NCBI RefSeq assembly: GCF_905147045.1
Contig: NC_065896.1
Location: forward strand, 8,519,001-8,583,000
DNA: 64,000 nt
Origin: Nymphalis io
Lineage: Eukaryota > Arthropoda > Insecta > Lepidoptera > Nymphalidae
Direction: 5' to 3'
Made by a program: the position numbers and the translations under genes. Below are positions 33,401 to 44,360 of the stretch, in pieces. The notes under the pieces were generated by a model. The model saw only the letters and a list, made by a program, of their open reading frames with translations. It was not told where the DNA came from and made no database searches. Position 1 is the stretch's first letter. Every line of letters begins with the position of its first letter.

Positions 33401-36400
33401 ATATTTGTTATGATGTCTGCTATCAAATAAAATTGATACCACATTAAGTAGCTGATGGGCGGAAAATGTCCCTTATTAACCCTACTAATCCTATAGGTAT
33501 ATTTTTTTTTTATAAAATTATAACGACAGCGCTGACGTAATCATTCCTGCTTTTCTTTCATTTTTCATTCGATTTATGTAAATTATTTTTAATGCAATTT
33601 CAACTAAAACATAAAGGATCTGACAATTGTATTGGTAAGTGCGGCAAAAAATATATTTACATATAATAATAATAATCATATTTGAAAATATGTAAATCCG
33701 CTACTGAGTATTATTACTACATAAACTTTTACGTCTTCTTTTCATGTTCCTGTTGTAAAATATTCCTTTAATGTTTATGATTACGTCGTGCCACAGTTTA
33801 CTTATATAGTACATGTATATTATTATTGATCTTACTTTTATCTAATTAAGCGCACATTGCCTCCGGCCCGTATACCTAAGACTGCTACTGTGTCGTATTT
33901 TATTTACGAAGTTGTGTGTATGTAATAACTGTGTACCTTATTACTGATACTTAATTATTGATTAAATTGCTATTTACAATCGGCTGTACGTTGTTAAGAT
34001 GTCCACAGTAAAGTTATTCTACAAACAATAGTTACTTGGTGTAAACATTGTGCAAATGTGTATGATTATGTATTTAATGGTTTTAAAAACAAAATAAAAT
34101 GTAATAAAAAATCGTAATATAAGGTTGTTGAACTGCTGATTGTAGTTTTATAAGAGTATATGACGTTTACACTTCCATTATCACATTATCAGTCACCACA
34201 TGAGTCATATCTCAGTCTCAGACAAAACAATACACCTTATGCATTGTCATTAGACAATTTGTTGAAAAAACTATTGTTTTCCTTAAAAACTTAAATATGT
34301 TAAAAAGTCACACTGAAAGAACATTTTTTTGTAGCCAATATTATTGTTAACAGGACACAGTTAATATTCTAAAAGCTGAAGGAGGACACAAATTTCCACC
34401 GCTCAAAGAATCAGACGCTATGTTTTCCGCAGATACAGCACCTGAATGGGCTGATGGAGAAGTGTGCCACAGGTTTGAGTTATTTTTTTTTTTTTTGTGT
34501 ATTTTTCTTTTTATTAAATACTTTGATTTTTAACATAGATAAATTAATAATTAGATGCCGCACAGAATTCACATTGATAGTACGCCGACACCATTGTCGT
34601 GCATGCGGTCAAGTATTCTGTCAACAGTGCAGTTCCAAGACTTCAACATTACCTAAATTTGGTATTGAAAAGGAGGTAAGACTTGTACAGAGGTTGTTGG
34701 TCATTATTTATTATTATGAATAGTTTGAGCCTTATTTTTACGTTATCCCTAGGTCCGAGTGTGTGATGCCTGTTTTGATAAAGTAAGCCGTCCACCATCT
34801 TCAACTGCAAAAGTAGAAATTGTTGATACAGCTAATGACTATGGCCCAGCTCCAGCACAGGTACATTTATATTTTTCTTATACAATTATTCAATTTTGAA
34901 ACCAAAAAAATTAATAGTATATGCAATTTAAATCTTTAATGTCTATGGATAACTTTAACCCTTTAACCGCCCGACTTCATATCTGTTGGCGTGCCCCCAG
35001 CGCCCGGCACAGTGAATCGAAACACACAATACAATTTTCTAAAAATAATGTTAGTAATTCTTCTAAATTTGGACATTATTTTTAAGACTTCTAATTAAGA
35101 GGCTAAAGTGTATTAAACTGTAAATGATTACTATTTACCTAGTAGTATTTAGTTAACTATTTACCTAATGTAAACATATTTTTGATAGAATACAGCGTAA
35201 TTAAATAAAAAAGCTGATAAAAATGATCAGTGTTATTTTGGTCGTAAATATACGACTCAGGCGAAATGGGCCCGAAAATATTTGTCGGATTAATTCGACC
35301 TAGGCGGTTAAAGGGTTAATCCTTTTCTTGAGACACATAGATTAAAGAAAATACATTATACACTCTTTATTTAATATATATTTATATTAAATACCACTCT
35401 AATAAAATATCCACTTAAGGACATCATATGCATATTTTATATTTGATTGCCCACTTTTATATCTTACAATCTTATGAAAACTACTCAAATTACTTTGTAT
35501 TTAAGATAAGGTAGTATATATAATATAAAGTACTTTTTACCACAGCAAGTGTAATGGTCTCGAGAATAATCTTTTCCAACTTTTTTTAAGACATTTGTCA
35601 ACGTAATATTCTTTAGCACAAGATATATACACCTTACTAAAAAGGTGTATTCTGAAAAGTGAGGTTATTGTAAATACATTGTTCACAATCAGTTCAGCTT
35701 AATTTGACACATCAGCAATTTTTGTTATTAATTTGCAGAAGTAATCAATTATATAATGAAATCAACAATAAAACATAAAAATTTTGCTTATTTATACGTT
35801 TATTAACCTACAACAATGTTATTTATCACTGTCCCTCATAAGATTCTCCTGGCATCTCGCCGCCCGGCACCAACATCGCTATATTGTTACCATTGAGCAA
35901 TATTTGATCTAATTTCGTTATTTTTCTACCTTCTGGCGTCGATTCATATTCGGTCACATCATCTAATAACATATTTACGAAGTCGTCAAAACCTTGCAAT
36001 GTTCCCACCATTTCTTTATCATTTTTCATTATTATGTGAATTCTAGATCCTATACATTTGTCGACAAGCTCCAAAGGCAACAAAGTATTGGGATTTGGTA
36101 ATGCTTGTGCCATTATTAAAATGAATAACTTTATAAATACCTCAAGATATTTAAATAAATACAATTCAGACTACTGCTCAACTGATCTAGTTTGAGAATT
36201 AGTAATTAGTAATCCCACTGACATTGACAACTGCTGTCGCTTCGTTTAGAAATAAAATTATTGTTTAATTAAAAAATAAAAATACTTAACAGTATATAAT
36301 ATTTATATATGTTCAAGAAAGAAAGATTAATTATTTGAATTGTAATATTATGTCGGATCTAAACTTTACACAAAAAAAAAAGTGACAAACATTTTATGGT

Positions 36401-39400
36401 TATGGCAACATGATGATTGTACTTCGATCCAAAGTGACAAGTGACAACAGTTTCGATTTGAAATACGTTTAAAATAACGGTGCGAGATCTACACGGAAAA
36501 CAACATTAAGATTTTTTATACTATATAATTAAATATCAGAAATGGCTAAGAATTATGTTACTAATTTTAGAGGTGAAATGTATTTCACGCCGAGCGGTAA
36601 ATTACATATAAAGGATGAACCTGTAACACCTATTGAGGAAGACTTTGGTGATCATAACAACTTGGATTGTTTTGAAAATGAGTATGGGGCAATGAGAAAA
36701 TCTTTATCCATGAATGACATAGCTTCACTCCGAGAGGACTTGATAAAGTTGGAATTCACGGACACAAAGGAAGATGTATATCATCGACATCGAAGGCCAA
36801 CAGGACAGCCACAAGAGTTATCTAAAACCAAGTTTGTTTCCATGGCTGAAGCTATTTACCATTATCAAAAAGATACCCCCGATAGATTCCATTCATCCAG
36901 ACCGAAGTCATTTCGTCCTAAAGGTTATGGAGGTCCTTCAAGTTTAACTGTTCCTCAGTCCCCTATGTTAAGATGTAAGGCGCGATCAAGACCACAACAT
37001 ATACTTTCTCAAAAAGAAAAAGAAGAAATGGAATTAGAAGAGATTAGAAAGTTCAAAATTAAAGCTAATCCAATTCCCAAGGCCGTAATCGAAGGACCCA
37101 TACATTTGCCTGAAGTACCTAGGAAGCCTATTACTGTCCCTGAACCTTTTAAATTGACTGAAGTACAAAAAAAAATGACACAATCACCAGGACAAATTCA
37201 TAATTTTAAAGCTCGTCCAGCTCCAAAACATATACTTGAGAAACCTCAAATACCAATAAAGCCAGTTCCACATGTTACTAAACCAATTAGCCCAAAGTTT
37301 CGTTATAAACGAGCTAATTCTGCTGATCATCTCAAATGTGAAACTAAGCATAGTGACCCACCAGCTAATGCCAGGAAAGTGGATAAACGTGAGAAAATAA
37401 TGCAACGTCACGGTCCAGTTAAACCAGAGCCATTTTCTTTTGAAAAAAGAGATGAAGAATTAAGGAAAAAGCGAGAAGAAAGAATCAAGAAACAGTTGGA
37501 AGAGGAACGCAGACTTGCTTCTCAATTTAAGGCACAGCCTTTACCTGTAGCAGTAAAAAAACGGATGCAATGTGCCATTTCTGGATGCAGTGTTTCAAAT
37601 GCATCTTCAGAGAATAAAGAAAACCATGTCAAATTTGAAGCTAAACCGGCTACAGTTCTTTATAAAGAGCCATTCAAACCAATTCTTCAACCAGTACATT
37701 TAGTTAAGACTGCTCCATTTGCATTGACTACAGAAAAACGAGCTGCTGAAAGAGAAATGTTTGACAAACAGTTGAAGGAAAAAGAGGAAGAAAATGAAAG
37801 ATTAAAACAGCAGAGAGAAAAAGAGCAGCAAGAGGCAGAAGAACGAGCCGTATCAGAATTAAGAGCTAAACTTGTACATCATGCTAAACCAGTCCCATCA
37901 ATAAACCCATTTGTCCCAGAAAAGTCAGTTGCACCTATAACAGTTCCTGAAACACCCAAATTCGTTAGGCGACTGAAGCAACATTAATTTCTTACTATTT
38001 ATAGTAGTTAATCATGACTATGACATATTATTCAGACATTATAATTATTAGGTTTTGATAATGTACTACTCTTTAAATATACTGTAATTGCTTAAAATAC
38101 ATTTCTAATTTTTAATTAAATTTATATAACACAATCAATGCAGTTTTATTTTTAATAAATATACATGTATGATTAATAATATAGCATTCTATGTAATAAT
38201 ATAATAAATAATGCTAACATAATAATACTTAACCCTATTTAAGTATAAATTTAGTGAAAAAGGAGATAGAATTTGGCATTATAGTTAACCATTAATATGC
38301 TATAAAGTATATGTATGTATAAAGTCTAGTTATTTAAATTTTACTATTTGATCAAAAATCAAAGTAATATTCGAGTAATTTACTTACAATTATTTATACA
38401 AGTAGAATGAAACAATGAATCACATAAACATAATTATAATTGCTTATATTAAATTGTTTAAGAAACGCCCTGGAAAATCCGCTGAGGAACTTCAAGAGGA
38501 AGAGGAGCTACAGCTGGCCCTGGCCCTCAGCCAATCCGAAGCTGAACAAAAAGAGAAAGAACGAAAATCTAGAACTTTCATTGCTCCAGAGCCAACTTTG
38601 CATCCAACAAGTAATATTATTTATATTATTAAGAAAATATTGATAAAAGTGATGTGAAGTGAAAATATTGCACGAGTGGAATAAAAATGTTCTTTTGAAA
38701 GAATTTGAGCATTAAATTAGTTACATGTGTTATTTGCATAAAAACTGTTGGTTTATGTTTTTATGGTTTGTGGTTTATGTTTAACTTTTTATTATATCGC
38801 TTAAGATTTATTTTATAAATAGGAAAATACCTTTTACTTGTTACCATATAAGAATAATAAAGGAGGAATTATTTTGAATTTGACAAAGCTTTACTAATAT
38901 AAATAATACAGGATGAACAGCAATTTACCATATAATTTCCAGTATCACCCACGCCGTCTTCAGTGAGTGCATCTCCGGAGCACACGACAACTTCAAACTC
39001 TGAGCTGTCTCGGTACTTGGATAGAAACTACTGGGAGCAGCGCCTGTCTCGCGACGCGGCCGCTGCGCCCACTGCTCCAGCTTCTCATACTACGAATGAA
39101 TCGTCTGAGGTTTGATATTTTCTTTTGATAGTAAATCTCACAGATTCTATAATAAACTAACACACACACAACTTACACGACACTGATTTATAGTATCCAA
39201 GGTCATCTGATGGAAGTGGTGGTGAAAGTGATTAGGTTTTTTTTTTTTATTTCGAGCTCAAGCACGAAAGTTGTATTGCTAATATTTTTCTCGTAATAAA
39301 AGGAGTGCCTATTAATGCTATTTTCGTTTATGTCAGGTTGTGTAGGCTGTACTGTATTTCACGGTAGCATGCGAAAGAAAAAAAATGCAATCCCGTGGCG

Positions 39401-42400
39401 CTCCTCACTAAGACGGAAAGGGTACCTGGTTTTTTAGTGGGTATTCCAATGTTCGGAGCGCACTCGGCGCCTTGGACACCGACGAGCCCCACATACCCCC
39501 CCACTGTTCCCGTGGGGGAAACGCGTAATACATTTTTCCAGTGTTAAAAAAAAGCTGTACTGTACAGTATACACGGTACTGTCATGTAACATCACCTAAT
39601 ATTCACTTTGTCATGTCCGGTTTCTTTACTTAATCACATTTCATACTGTAATGTATTACCCTAAACACTTTTAATATGGACATTGTACAAAATACCATAT
39701 ATTATTAAACTTTAAGAAAAGTTACTTGAATGTAATTTAAAGTTTCGAATGTTTGTCATTTCAGCAAGATTTTAATAAGCCATCCACTACTAAAGATCAA
39801 GATGATGAAGCTCAAGATAAAGAAATTGATGATTTCGTTGAAACACTCAAATCGCAAGTGGAGATTTTTGTTAACAGAATGAAAAGTAATTCTTCACGGT
39901 ATGTTAATATTTACTATTAAAAATATTTCCTTAATTATTCATTATTCTTAGGGATTGGTGTAGCTATGCCAATGCAACCAATGCGGTCGCATGTGGCCCC
40001 TGATTCGAGAGCGCCCCAGTGAGCAACAAACATTTATTTTATTTCAAATTTTTTCTTCGAGGTTTTTCTAGATATTTAAAAAAAAAACTGCAAGATGAAA
40101 AATCATCCTGAATTTAGGCACACGTGATTTAAATTATTATTTTTTAAGAGAATTACGACATACTATTGTCCGTCTACTTTTATATTTTAAAAAACGTAGA
40201 ATGGTCGTCTAAGCTCAGAAGATTAGCCGGATTAGGTTCTCCAACGCTTGGCAGTCCCCGTTAGTTTTTACAATAGACAAAGTGAGCCATTTGCATTGAG
40301 GCCCGAATAGGCTAGTTACGCCAATGTTTTTAATTTATAAATTATAAGATTATTTATAGAACACAAGCACATTAAATTAACACTTGTTACGTAAATAGTC
40401 TTTTACAGTGATTGAAACTATATATATAAAATATAGCAATATTATATACTTACTAAAACCTTCTCCAAAAGGACTGAAACTTCTGCTGTAAGTTTTAATT
40501 CATTTAGGAAAAAAAATCCTTCACTTATTGGTATAAATATGATTAAAATGTATTAATTTGTTTCAGTGGTCGATCAATAGCGAATGATACATCTGTGCAG
40601 ACTCTATTCATGAACATTACTGCGATGCATTCTCAATTATTGCGCTACATTCAACAACAAGATGACAAACGAGTCTATTTAGAGAGCTTACAGGTGAGAC
40701 TATTGCCTCATTGCGACCGGCAAGCCCCACAACGTATGGGGGCGTGATAATACGTATATATATTTTTTCTCTATGAAGATAATGATAACTCAGCTCAAGT
40801 GCGATCGCACACAATTTTAGTACATGCGTATTCTGAGCTCTTAAGTGGACTCTCTTATCTCTGACACGAAATTCGATACTCTCCCTCCCAAATGTCACCG
40901 ATTTCAAGTTCTTTGTGGACGACAGTTGTTAACGATTAATAGAATTAATTGTCATTATAAAAATAGTTAATTTTTCATAATTATTTTATCTTCGTTTTTC
41001 AATAAGAAAAAATTACTAAGTAAAATATTTTCTTAATTATAGGATAAAATAACACAAATTCGCGACAGCCGTGCTGCTCTAGATACTTTGCGTGCTGAAC
41101 ACGCCGCTCGTCTTGCTCAAGCAGCTGAAGCCGCAGAGAGACAAAGACAAATGCAAATGGCAGTTAAATTACAAGCCATGAGAAAGAAAAAACATGAGTA
41201 CCTGCAGTACCAACGGCAGCTCGCTTTGCAAAGAGTTCAAGTAAGAATGTTTGGTTATTAAAATAAACATAATGTTCTCTATTTTGACTTTCCTAATTTA
41301 TTTGCTATGTATCTATTTTACCTACCTTCTTCTCAAAAGGGAGAAGGAGGCCTTAGCCCAGCAATGGGATATTCACAGGCTGTTACTTACTACTATGTAT
41401 CTATTTTTTAATGTATAAATTGATCATTGTATTGTGTTTATTTTGCTAACATTTAAACTTATTTGTGAATATTACATTTGGTTTTGATATTTTTAATGAC
41501 AATGTAACATTAGAATGATCTTTTTAATATTGTACATAATAATAACAATATAATGTTAAAACATCTCAATTATATAACATATGTCTAATACTACACTATA
41601 AAGTCTGCAATTAAATTTAAGAGCTTAGTTTCTTTATTATGGTTGTAATATCTTTTAACTATTAACTCAGTTTTAAATTTGATTAATGTTTGAACAACAA
41701 TATTATTGTTCAATTGATTACAATAATATTTTATTTTAATCCATAGGAACAAGAAAGAGAAATGCAAATGAGACAAGAACAACAGAAACATCAGTACATG
41801 ATGTCTGCAAACAGTGGCTTTTACATGCCTGGAGTTTCAATGCATCAGTACCAACCTGGCTATCTCAATCAGCCCTTATATGCCAATCCACAATTCCATC
41901 CGCAGATGATGCCTCAAGCTACAACCGATGGTTCTATTCCCATGCCTGGACAAACTCATATATCTCAAGCTAATATCCCAATGAATGTAAATCAAATGGG
42001 AACCATATCTCAATCAGTGCCACAAATGACCAATACATATGCCATGTCTACTGGCGTAGCATTAAGTCAACAACCAACTAACGTCCAGGCTCCAATTAAC
42101 CAGCCAAATATGCGACCAATGAGCCAACAGTTACCAATACAGCAGCAAATGATGTTGCACCAGATGCAACAAATGCGTTTACCAAATCAGCCTGGCGTTC
42201 ATCAAATCATTCCCCCAAATGTACCGAATGGCTTACAGGGTCAGAATATTCCTCAACAAAATCCTCAGACTTCTCAACAACTACAAAAACAAAATGTACC
42301 AAATCAAGCCCAGCAAACTAATGCAATGATGCCTCAAATGACAGTTGGTCAACCAAATATGAACCAGCAGAATAACCCCAACAATCCAATGTTTGCAATG

Positions 42401-43168
42401 CAGCTACCAAATATGAGAATGCCATTGATGCAAAATAATCAACCAAGTAATAACCAACAAATACCTGTTTCCGGATACCCTATTAATGTGCAAAATCCTC
42501 AAAGTAACCAACAAACCCAGGTACAACTCCCAAATATGCCACACATGTCCCAAATGCCTTTACCTGGGCAACCTATGACCATGCCAGGTCAACCCATCAT
42601 TCAGAATCAGTCACTACCTGGTCAAAATCAACAGCTAACTCAAGGACCTCAAATGTCTCAGAGTCAAGGACAACAAATTCCACAATCTCAATCACAAATG
42701 ACACAAGGTCAATCAATGCCAATGCAAGGTCACCCAACACAATCGCAGGGTCAACATGTGATGATGCAAGGTCAACCAATGCAACATCAAGGTCAAAACA
42801 TTCAGCAACAGGGTCAACAGCCGAATCAAAACCAGCAAATGCCTGCTAATTCAATGGTAACCAATCAGCAAGGACAGCAAATGGGCCCCGGGCAACAGAT
42901 GCCTCATCATATGTTGACTGGTGCTATACCACAGCAGCATCCACAGATGCAAGGCCAAGTGCCACAACAGATGTCAAGCCAGGCCCACCAGCAACAGCAA
43001 GGTGGAATACCCCAGAACATGCAAGGCCAACCTATGAAAGTTCAACAGAACTTTGGTAATGGCCCTCCTAACCAAGAGCAAGTGCCAAACCAGCAAGTAC
43101 AACAGATTCAGACTCCCGTTAAGTCTGAACACAATAACAATATGGCAGAACTTATAAGTTTTGATTGA
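30467..43168 (+). CDS. Hrs: Hrs (hepatocyte growth factor-regulated tyrosine kinase substrate), ESCRT-0 subunit, 13 coding exons
   Basis: Hrs binds ubiquitinated cargo and PI3P on early endosomes and starts ESCRT sorting with STAM. Exons: 30467-30500, 30742-30826, 30934-31037, 31258-31418, 34354-34472, 34555-34675, 34753-34860, 38463-38610, 38943-39109, 39765-39898, 40567-40693, 41043-41240, 41747-43168. All introns are GT-AG with consistent phase; 2,928 nt, 975 residues. Domain order: VHS (about 1-140); FYVE zinc finger (about 155-215) with RRHHCRACG and eight cysteines; UIM ELQLALALSQSE (259-270); PTAP (336-339), a TSG101-binding motif; coiled coil (about 350-510); a long Gln/Met/Pro-rich tail; and a C-terminal clathrin box LISFD (971-975). 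It is longer than human or fly Hrs because of the tail. The segment normally joining FYVE and UIM (ELPxEYL type) is not visible. Confidence 0.95.
31419..34353 (+). other. Hrs intron 4, about 2.9 kb
   Basis: Apart from a SINE at 32633-32942 it is AT-rich and without recognisable coding content. Short frames at 32916-33444 on both strands lack family features. Confidence 0.6.
32633..32942 (+). mobile_element. tRNA-headed SINE, full length
   Basis: Best-preserved member of the butterfly SINE family in the window: head 'gccgagatggcctagtggtt', B box 'gggttcaaacccgggtaag', body 'catctcgtgcttgacggtga', tail 'cccagcagtgggacattaac' then 'aggctgttactgttactgta'. It lies in Hrs intron 4, in the same orientation as Hrs. 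Confidence 0.92.
34959..35315. mobile_element. piggyBac-type MITE with perfect 13-bp inverted ends and TTAA duplication
   Basis: The left end CCCTTTAACCGCC (34959-34971) and right end GGCGGTTAAAGGG (35303-35315) are exact reverse complements. Both are bordered by TTAA (34955-34958 and 35316-35319), the target duplication of piggyBac-family transposons. The 357-bp interior has no transposase frame, so it is a non-autonomous element. It lies in Hrs intron 7, upstream of the LSM5 3' end. Confidence 0.9.
35826..36113 (-). CDS. LSM5: U6 snRNA-associated Sm-like protein LSm5, intronless
   Basis: 95 residues. LSm5 is a subunit of the nuclear LSm2-8 ring that binds the U6 snRNA 3' end, and of the cytoplasmic LSm1-7 ring in mRNA decay. 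Sm1 is visible as LELVDKCIGSRIHIIMKNDK then GTLQGFDDFVNMLLDDV, and Sm2 as ILLNGNNIAMLVPGG. Length and sequence agree closely with LSm5 across animals. The start is the ATG before AQALPNPN, since the in-frame residues upstream are hydrophobic and unlike the family. The gene has no intron and lies inside Hrs intron 7 on the opposite strand, 428 bases from the divergent TPX2-like gene. Confidence 0.96.
   Translation of the reverse strand: MAQALPNPNTLLPLELVDKCIGSRIHIIMKNDKEMVGTLQGFDDFVNMLLDDVTEYESTPEGRKITKLDQILLNGNNIAMLVPGGEMPGESYEGQ
36114..36541. promoter_or_regulatory. Shared divergent promoter region of LSM5 and the TPX2-like gene
   Basis: The 428 bases between two start codons that point away from each other must supply both promoters and both 5' UTRs. 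The region is AT-rich with a run of A at about 36371-36380. No TATA box was assigned. Confidence 0.6.
36542..37987 (+). CDS. TPX2-like spindle assembly protein, intronless
   Basis: 481 residues, no intron. The C-terminal third matches the TPX2 domain: FKPILQPVHLVKTAPFALTT, a charged coiled coil (EREMFDKQLKEKEEENERLK) and the NPFVPEKS and PITVPETPKF blocks. The middle has repeated FKARPAPKHIL and FKAQPLP units, the short basic repeats typical of TPX2 and its insect relatives. TPX2 proteins nucleate microtubules and activate Aurora A in mitosis. The N-terminus is not recognised beyond low-complexity charged sequence. The gene is nested in Hrs intron 7 in the same orientation as Hrs. Absence of introns is compatible with retroposition or with ancestral intron loss. 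Confidence 0.88.
   Translation: MAKNYVTNFRGEMYFTPSGKLHIKDEPVTPIEEDFGDHNNLDCFENEYGAMRKSLSMNDIASLREDLIKLEFTDTKEDVYHRHRRPTGQPQELSKTKFVSMAEAIYHYQKDTPDRFHSSRPKSFRPKGYGGPSSLTVPQSPMLRCKARSRPQHILSQKEKEEMELEEIRKFKIKANPIPKAVIEGPIHLPEVPRKPITVPEPFKLTEVQKKMTQSPGQIHNFKARPAPKHILEKPQIPIKPVPHVTKPISPKFRYKRANSADHLKCETKHSDPPANARKVDKREKIMQRHGPVKPEPFSFEKRDEELRKKREERIKKQLEEERRLASQFKAQPLPVAVKKRMQCAISGCSVSNASSENKENHVKFEAKPATVLYKEPFKPILQPVHLVKTAPFALTTEKRAAEREMFDKQLKEKEEENERLKQQREKEQQEAEERAVSELRAKLVHHAKPVPSINPFVPEKSVAPITVPETPKFVRRLKQH
38154..38159 (+). terminator. Polyadenylation signal of the TPX2-like gene
   Basis: AATAAA 167 bases after the stop codon, the first canonical hexamer downstream. It lies within the Hrs intron, so Hrs transcripts must read through it. 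Confidence 0.5.
39395..39545. repeat. Lepidopteran interspersed repeat in Hrs intron 9
   Basis: A GC-rich block ('gacggaaagggtacctggtt', 'cactcggcgccttggacacc', 'gaaacgcgtaatacattttt') in an AT-rich intron matches a dispersed repeat I recognise from Lepidoptera. Class uncertain; no coding content. Confidence 0.55.
39954..40325. mobile_element. Candidate MITE in Hrs intron 10
   Basis: The left end ATTGGTGTAGCTATGCC (39954-39970) and the reverse complement of the right end (40310-40325, ATTGGCGTAACTAGCC) agree at most positions. The interior has GC words ('gcatgtggcccc', 'gaggcccgaatagg') at both ends and no frame. Target duplication not determined. Confidence 0.4.
41328..41390 (+). mobile_element. 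SINE 3'-tail fragment
   Basis: The words 'ttctcaaaagggagaagg' and 'ggccttagcccagcaatggg' match the 3' 60 bases of the butterfly SINE family. Strongly 5'-truncated; in Hrs intron 12. Confidence 0.8.
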
Positions 43169-43640
43169 ATCTAGAACATTTGTATGAAGAAGAGATCTAT
43201 ATTATGATTAGACTGTTTATTTATTAATTTTATTGGGTATTTTCGACATGTTTGACTCACCTAGGAATGTGATATGAATTAAAAAATTTCAAGTAATTAT
43301 AAGCATGTACTCATTTCAGCTTTTAAAATATTTTTGATGTTGGAACTATTGTTAATATTAGATGATTGTCCAAACCCCTGTTACGTACATCACAGCCTTA
43401 CATTAGATTCTATAATGATTTACAGGCAGTAGTCAATTTAGATTTTAGAGAAATGGCCTTGTAATCTATGTAAATGTGCTTATGTGTATAAAATATCTCT
43501 CGTATCTAGTTTTATTTAGATAATAATACAATATATATATAAATTCAAATTATTATTTTATATTTTTTTGCAAATAATTGTTTTTAATGTTTATATATAA
43601 GTTATGATTTATTATATATAAATAATACCAATAAAGTTCT
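43169..43640 (+). terminator. Hrs 3' UTR and polyadenylation signal
   Basis: AT-rich sequence after the Hrs stop. AATAAA at 43630-43635 is the likely signal. Positions 43474-43527 recur with one mismatch at 44809-44862. Confidence 0.6.
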
Positions 43641-44039
43641 CAGACGTTCGAAAAAGGTTTCATTGTTTAGTATTCTTAATCTTACTGTGTTTTTTTTATT
43701 GTCAAGTACATACAATGAAAGAATTTCTATACTATTTCTTGGTTAAACACATTTGCATCCTCCACACTTTTCGTCCATCCTCCATACACTGTGTTAGTGA
43801 ACCCTCTAGCGGGGTCCCGGGCAATACATATAATAATAGACTTGAGCACACTACGTGGGCCCCTGGAGTTAAACGGGTTAATACTTTTAACATTTAATTT
43901 CGCGTATGGTCGAATACAAAAAGTATTCAAACAATTGTTCTAGTCACACAATTTCTATAATTTAATTATCCATGACTGAATTTAAACACGAATTAAATTA
44001 ATATTAGGTGTAATTTTTTTTAACAAAATATATATTATT

Positions 44040-44360
44040 TTATATTTCGAGGGTTTGCCCATTCTCGCCGCGCTGGGCAGGCGTGTTGGCGAGCGCAGTA
44101 GAGGGTTAGGTTGTTTATGGGTGGGTCGCTGTTGCCCATCCCCCCTTTTCCCTGTCCCTTAGTCACCTTTTACGACAACCACGGGATGAGATTGGGGGAG
44201 TGCAATTATAAGCCGGTACTCCACGGCAAATCGAATGACCTTAAGAAGGTGGCGGGGACCGACTGGATGCGGAAGGCGGAGGATCGGGAACTTTGGCGCA
44301 CCTTGGGAGAGGCTTATGTCTGGCAGTGGATTATGAAAAGCTGTTGATTGATTGATTATA
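44040..44360 (+). mobile_element. LINE debris: fragment with a reverse transcriptase C-terminus
   Basis: Two parts are visible. Positions 44040-44220 hold GC-rich LINE-like words ('cccttagtcaccttttacga', 'aaccacgggatgagat') that parallel the 5' region of the LINE at 61700-61760. Positions 44235-44346 encode NDLKKVAGTDWMRKAEDREL followed by WRTLGEAYVWQW and a stop, the C-terminus of an endonuclease-reverse transcriptase, followed by a (TTGA)n-like tail ending near 44360. The mixture suggests nested or joined truncated elements. Confidence 0.65.

Larger units (their letters stand above)
34861..38462 (+). other. Hrs intron 7, containing two nested genes
   Basis: The intron between the FYVE-end exon and the UIM exon is 3.6 kb. 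It contains the piggyBac-type MITE, LSM5 on the minus strand and the TPX2-like gene on the plus strand. The donor (34861) and the acceptor before AAACGCCC (38463) are standard. No small exon matching the usual linker between FYVE and UIM could be found in the gaps 34861-35825, 36114-36541 or 37988-38462. Confidence 0.8.

Noticed and set aside
43790..43885. Second piggyBac-type MITE near the Hrs 3' end
   Set aside because: Words such as 'ttaaacgggttaa' and 'accctctagcgg' are suggestive, but the ends do not pair well enough to define an element.
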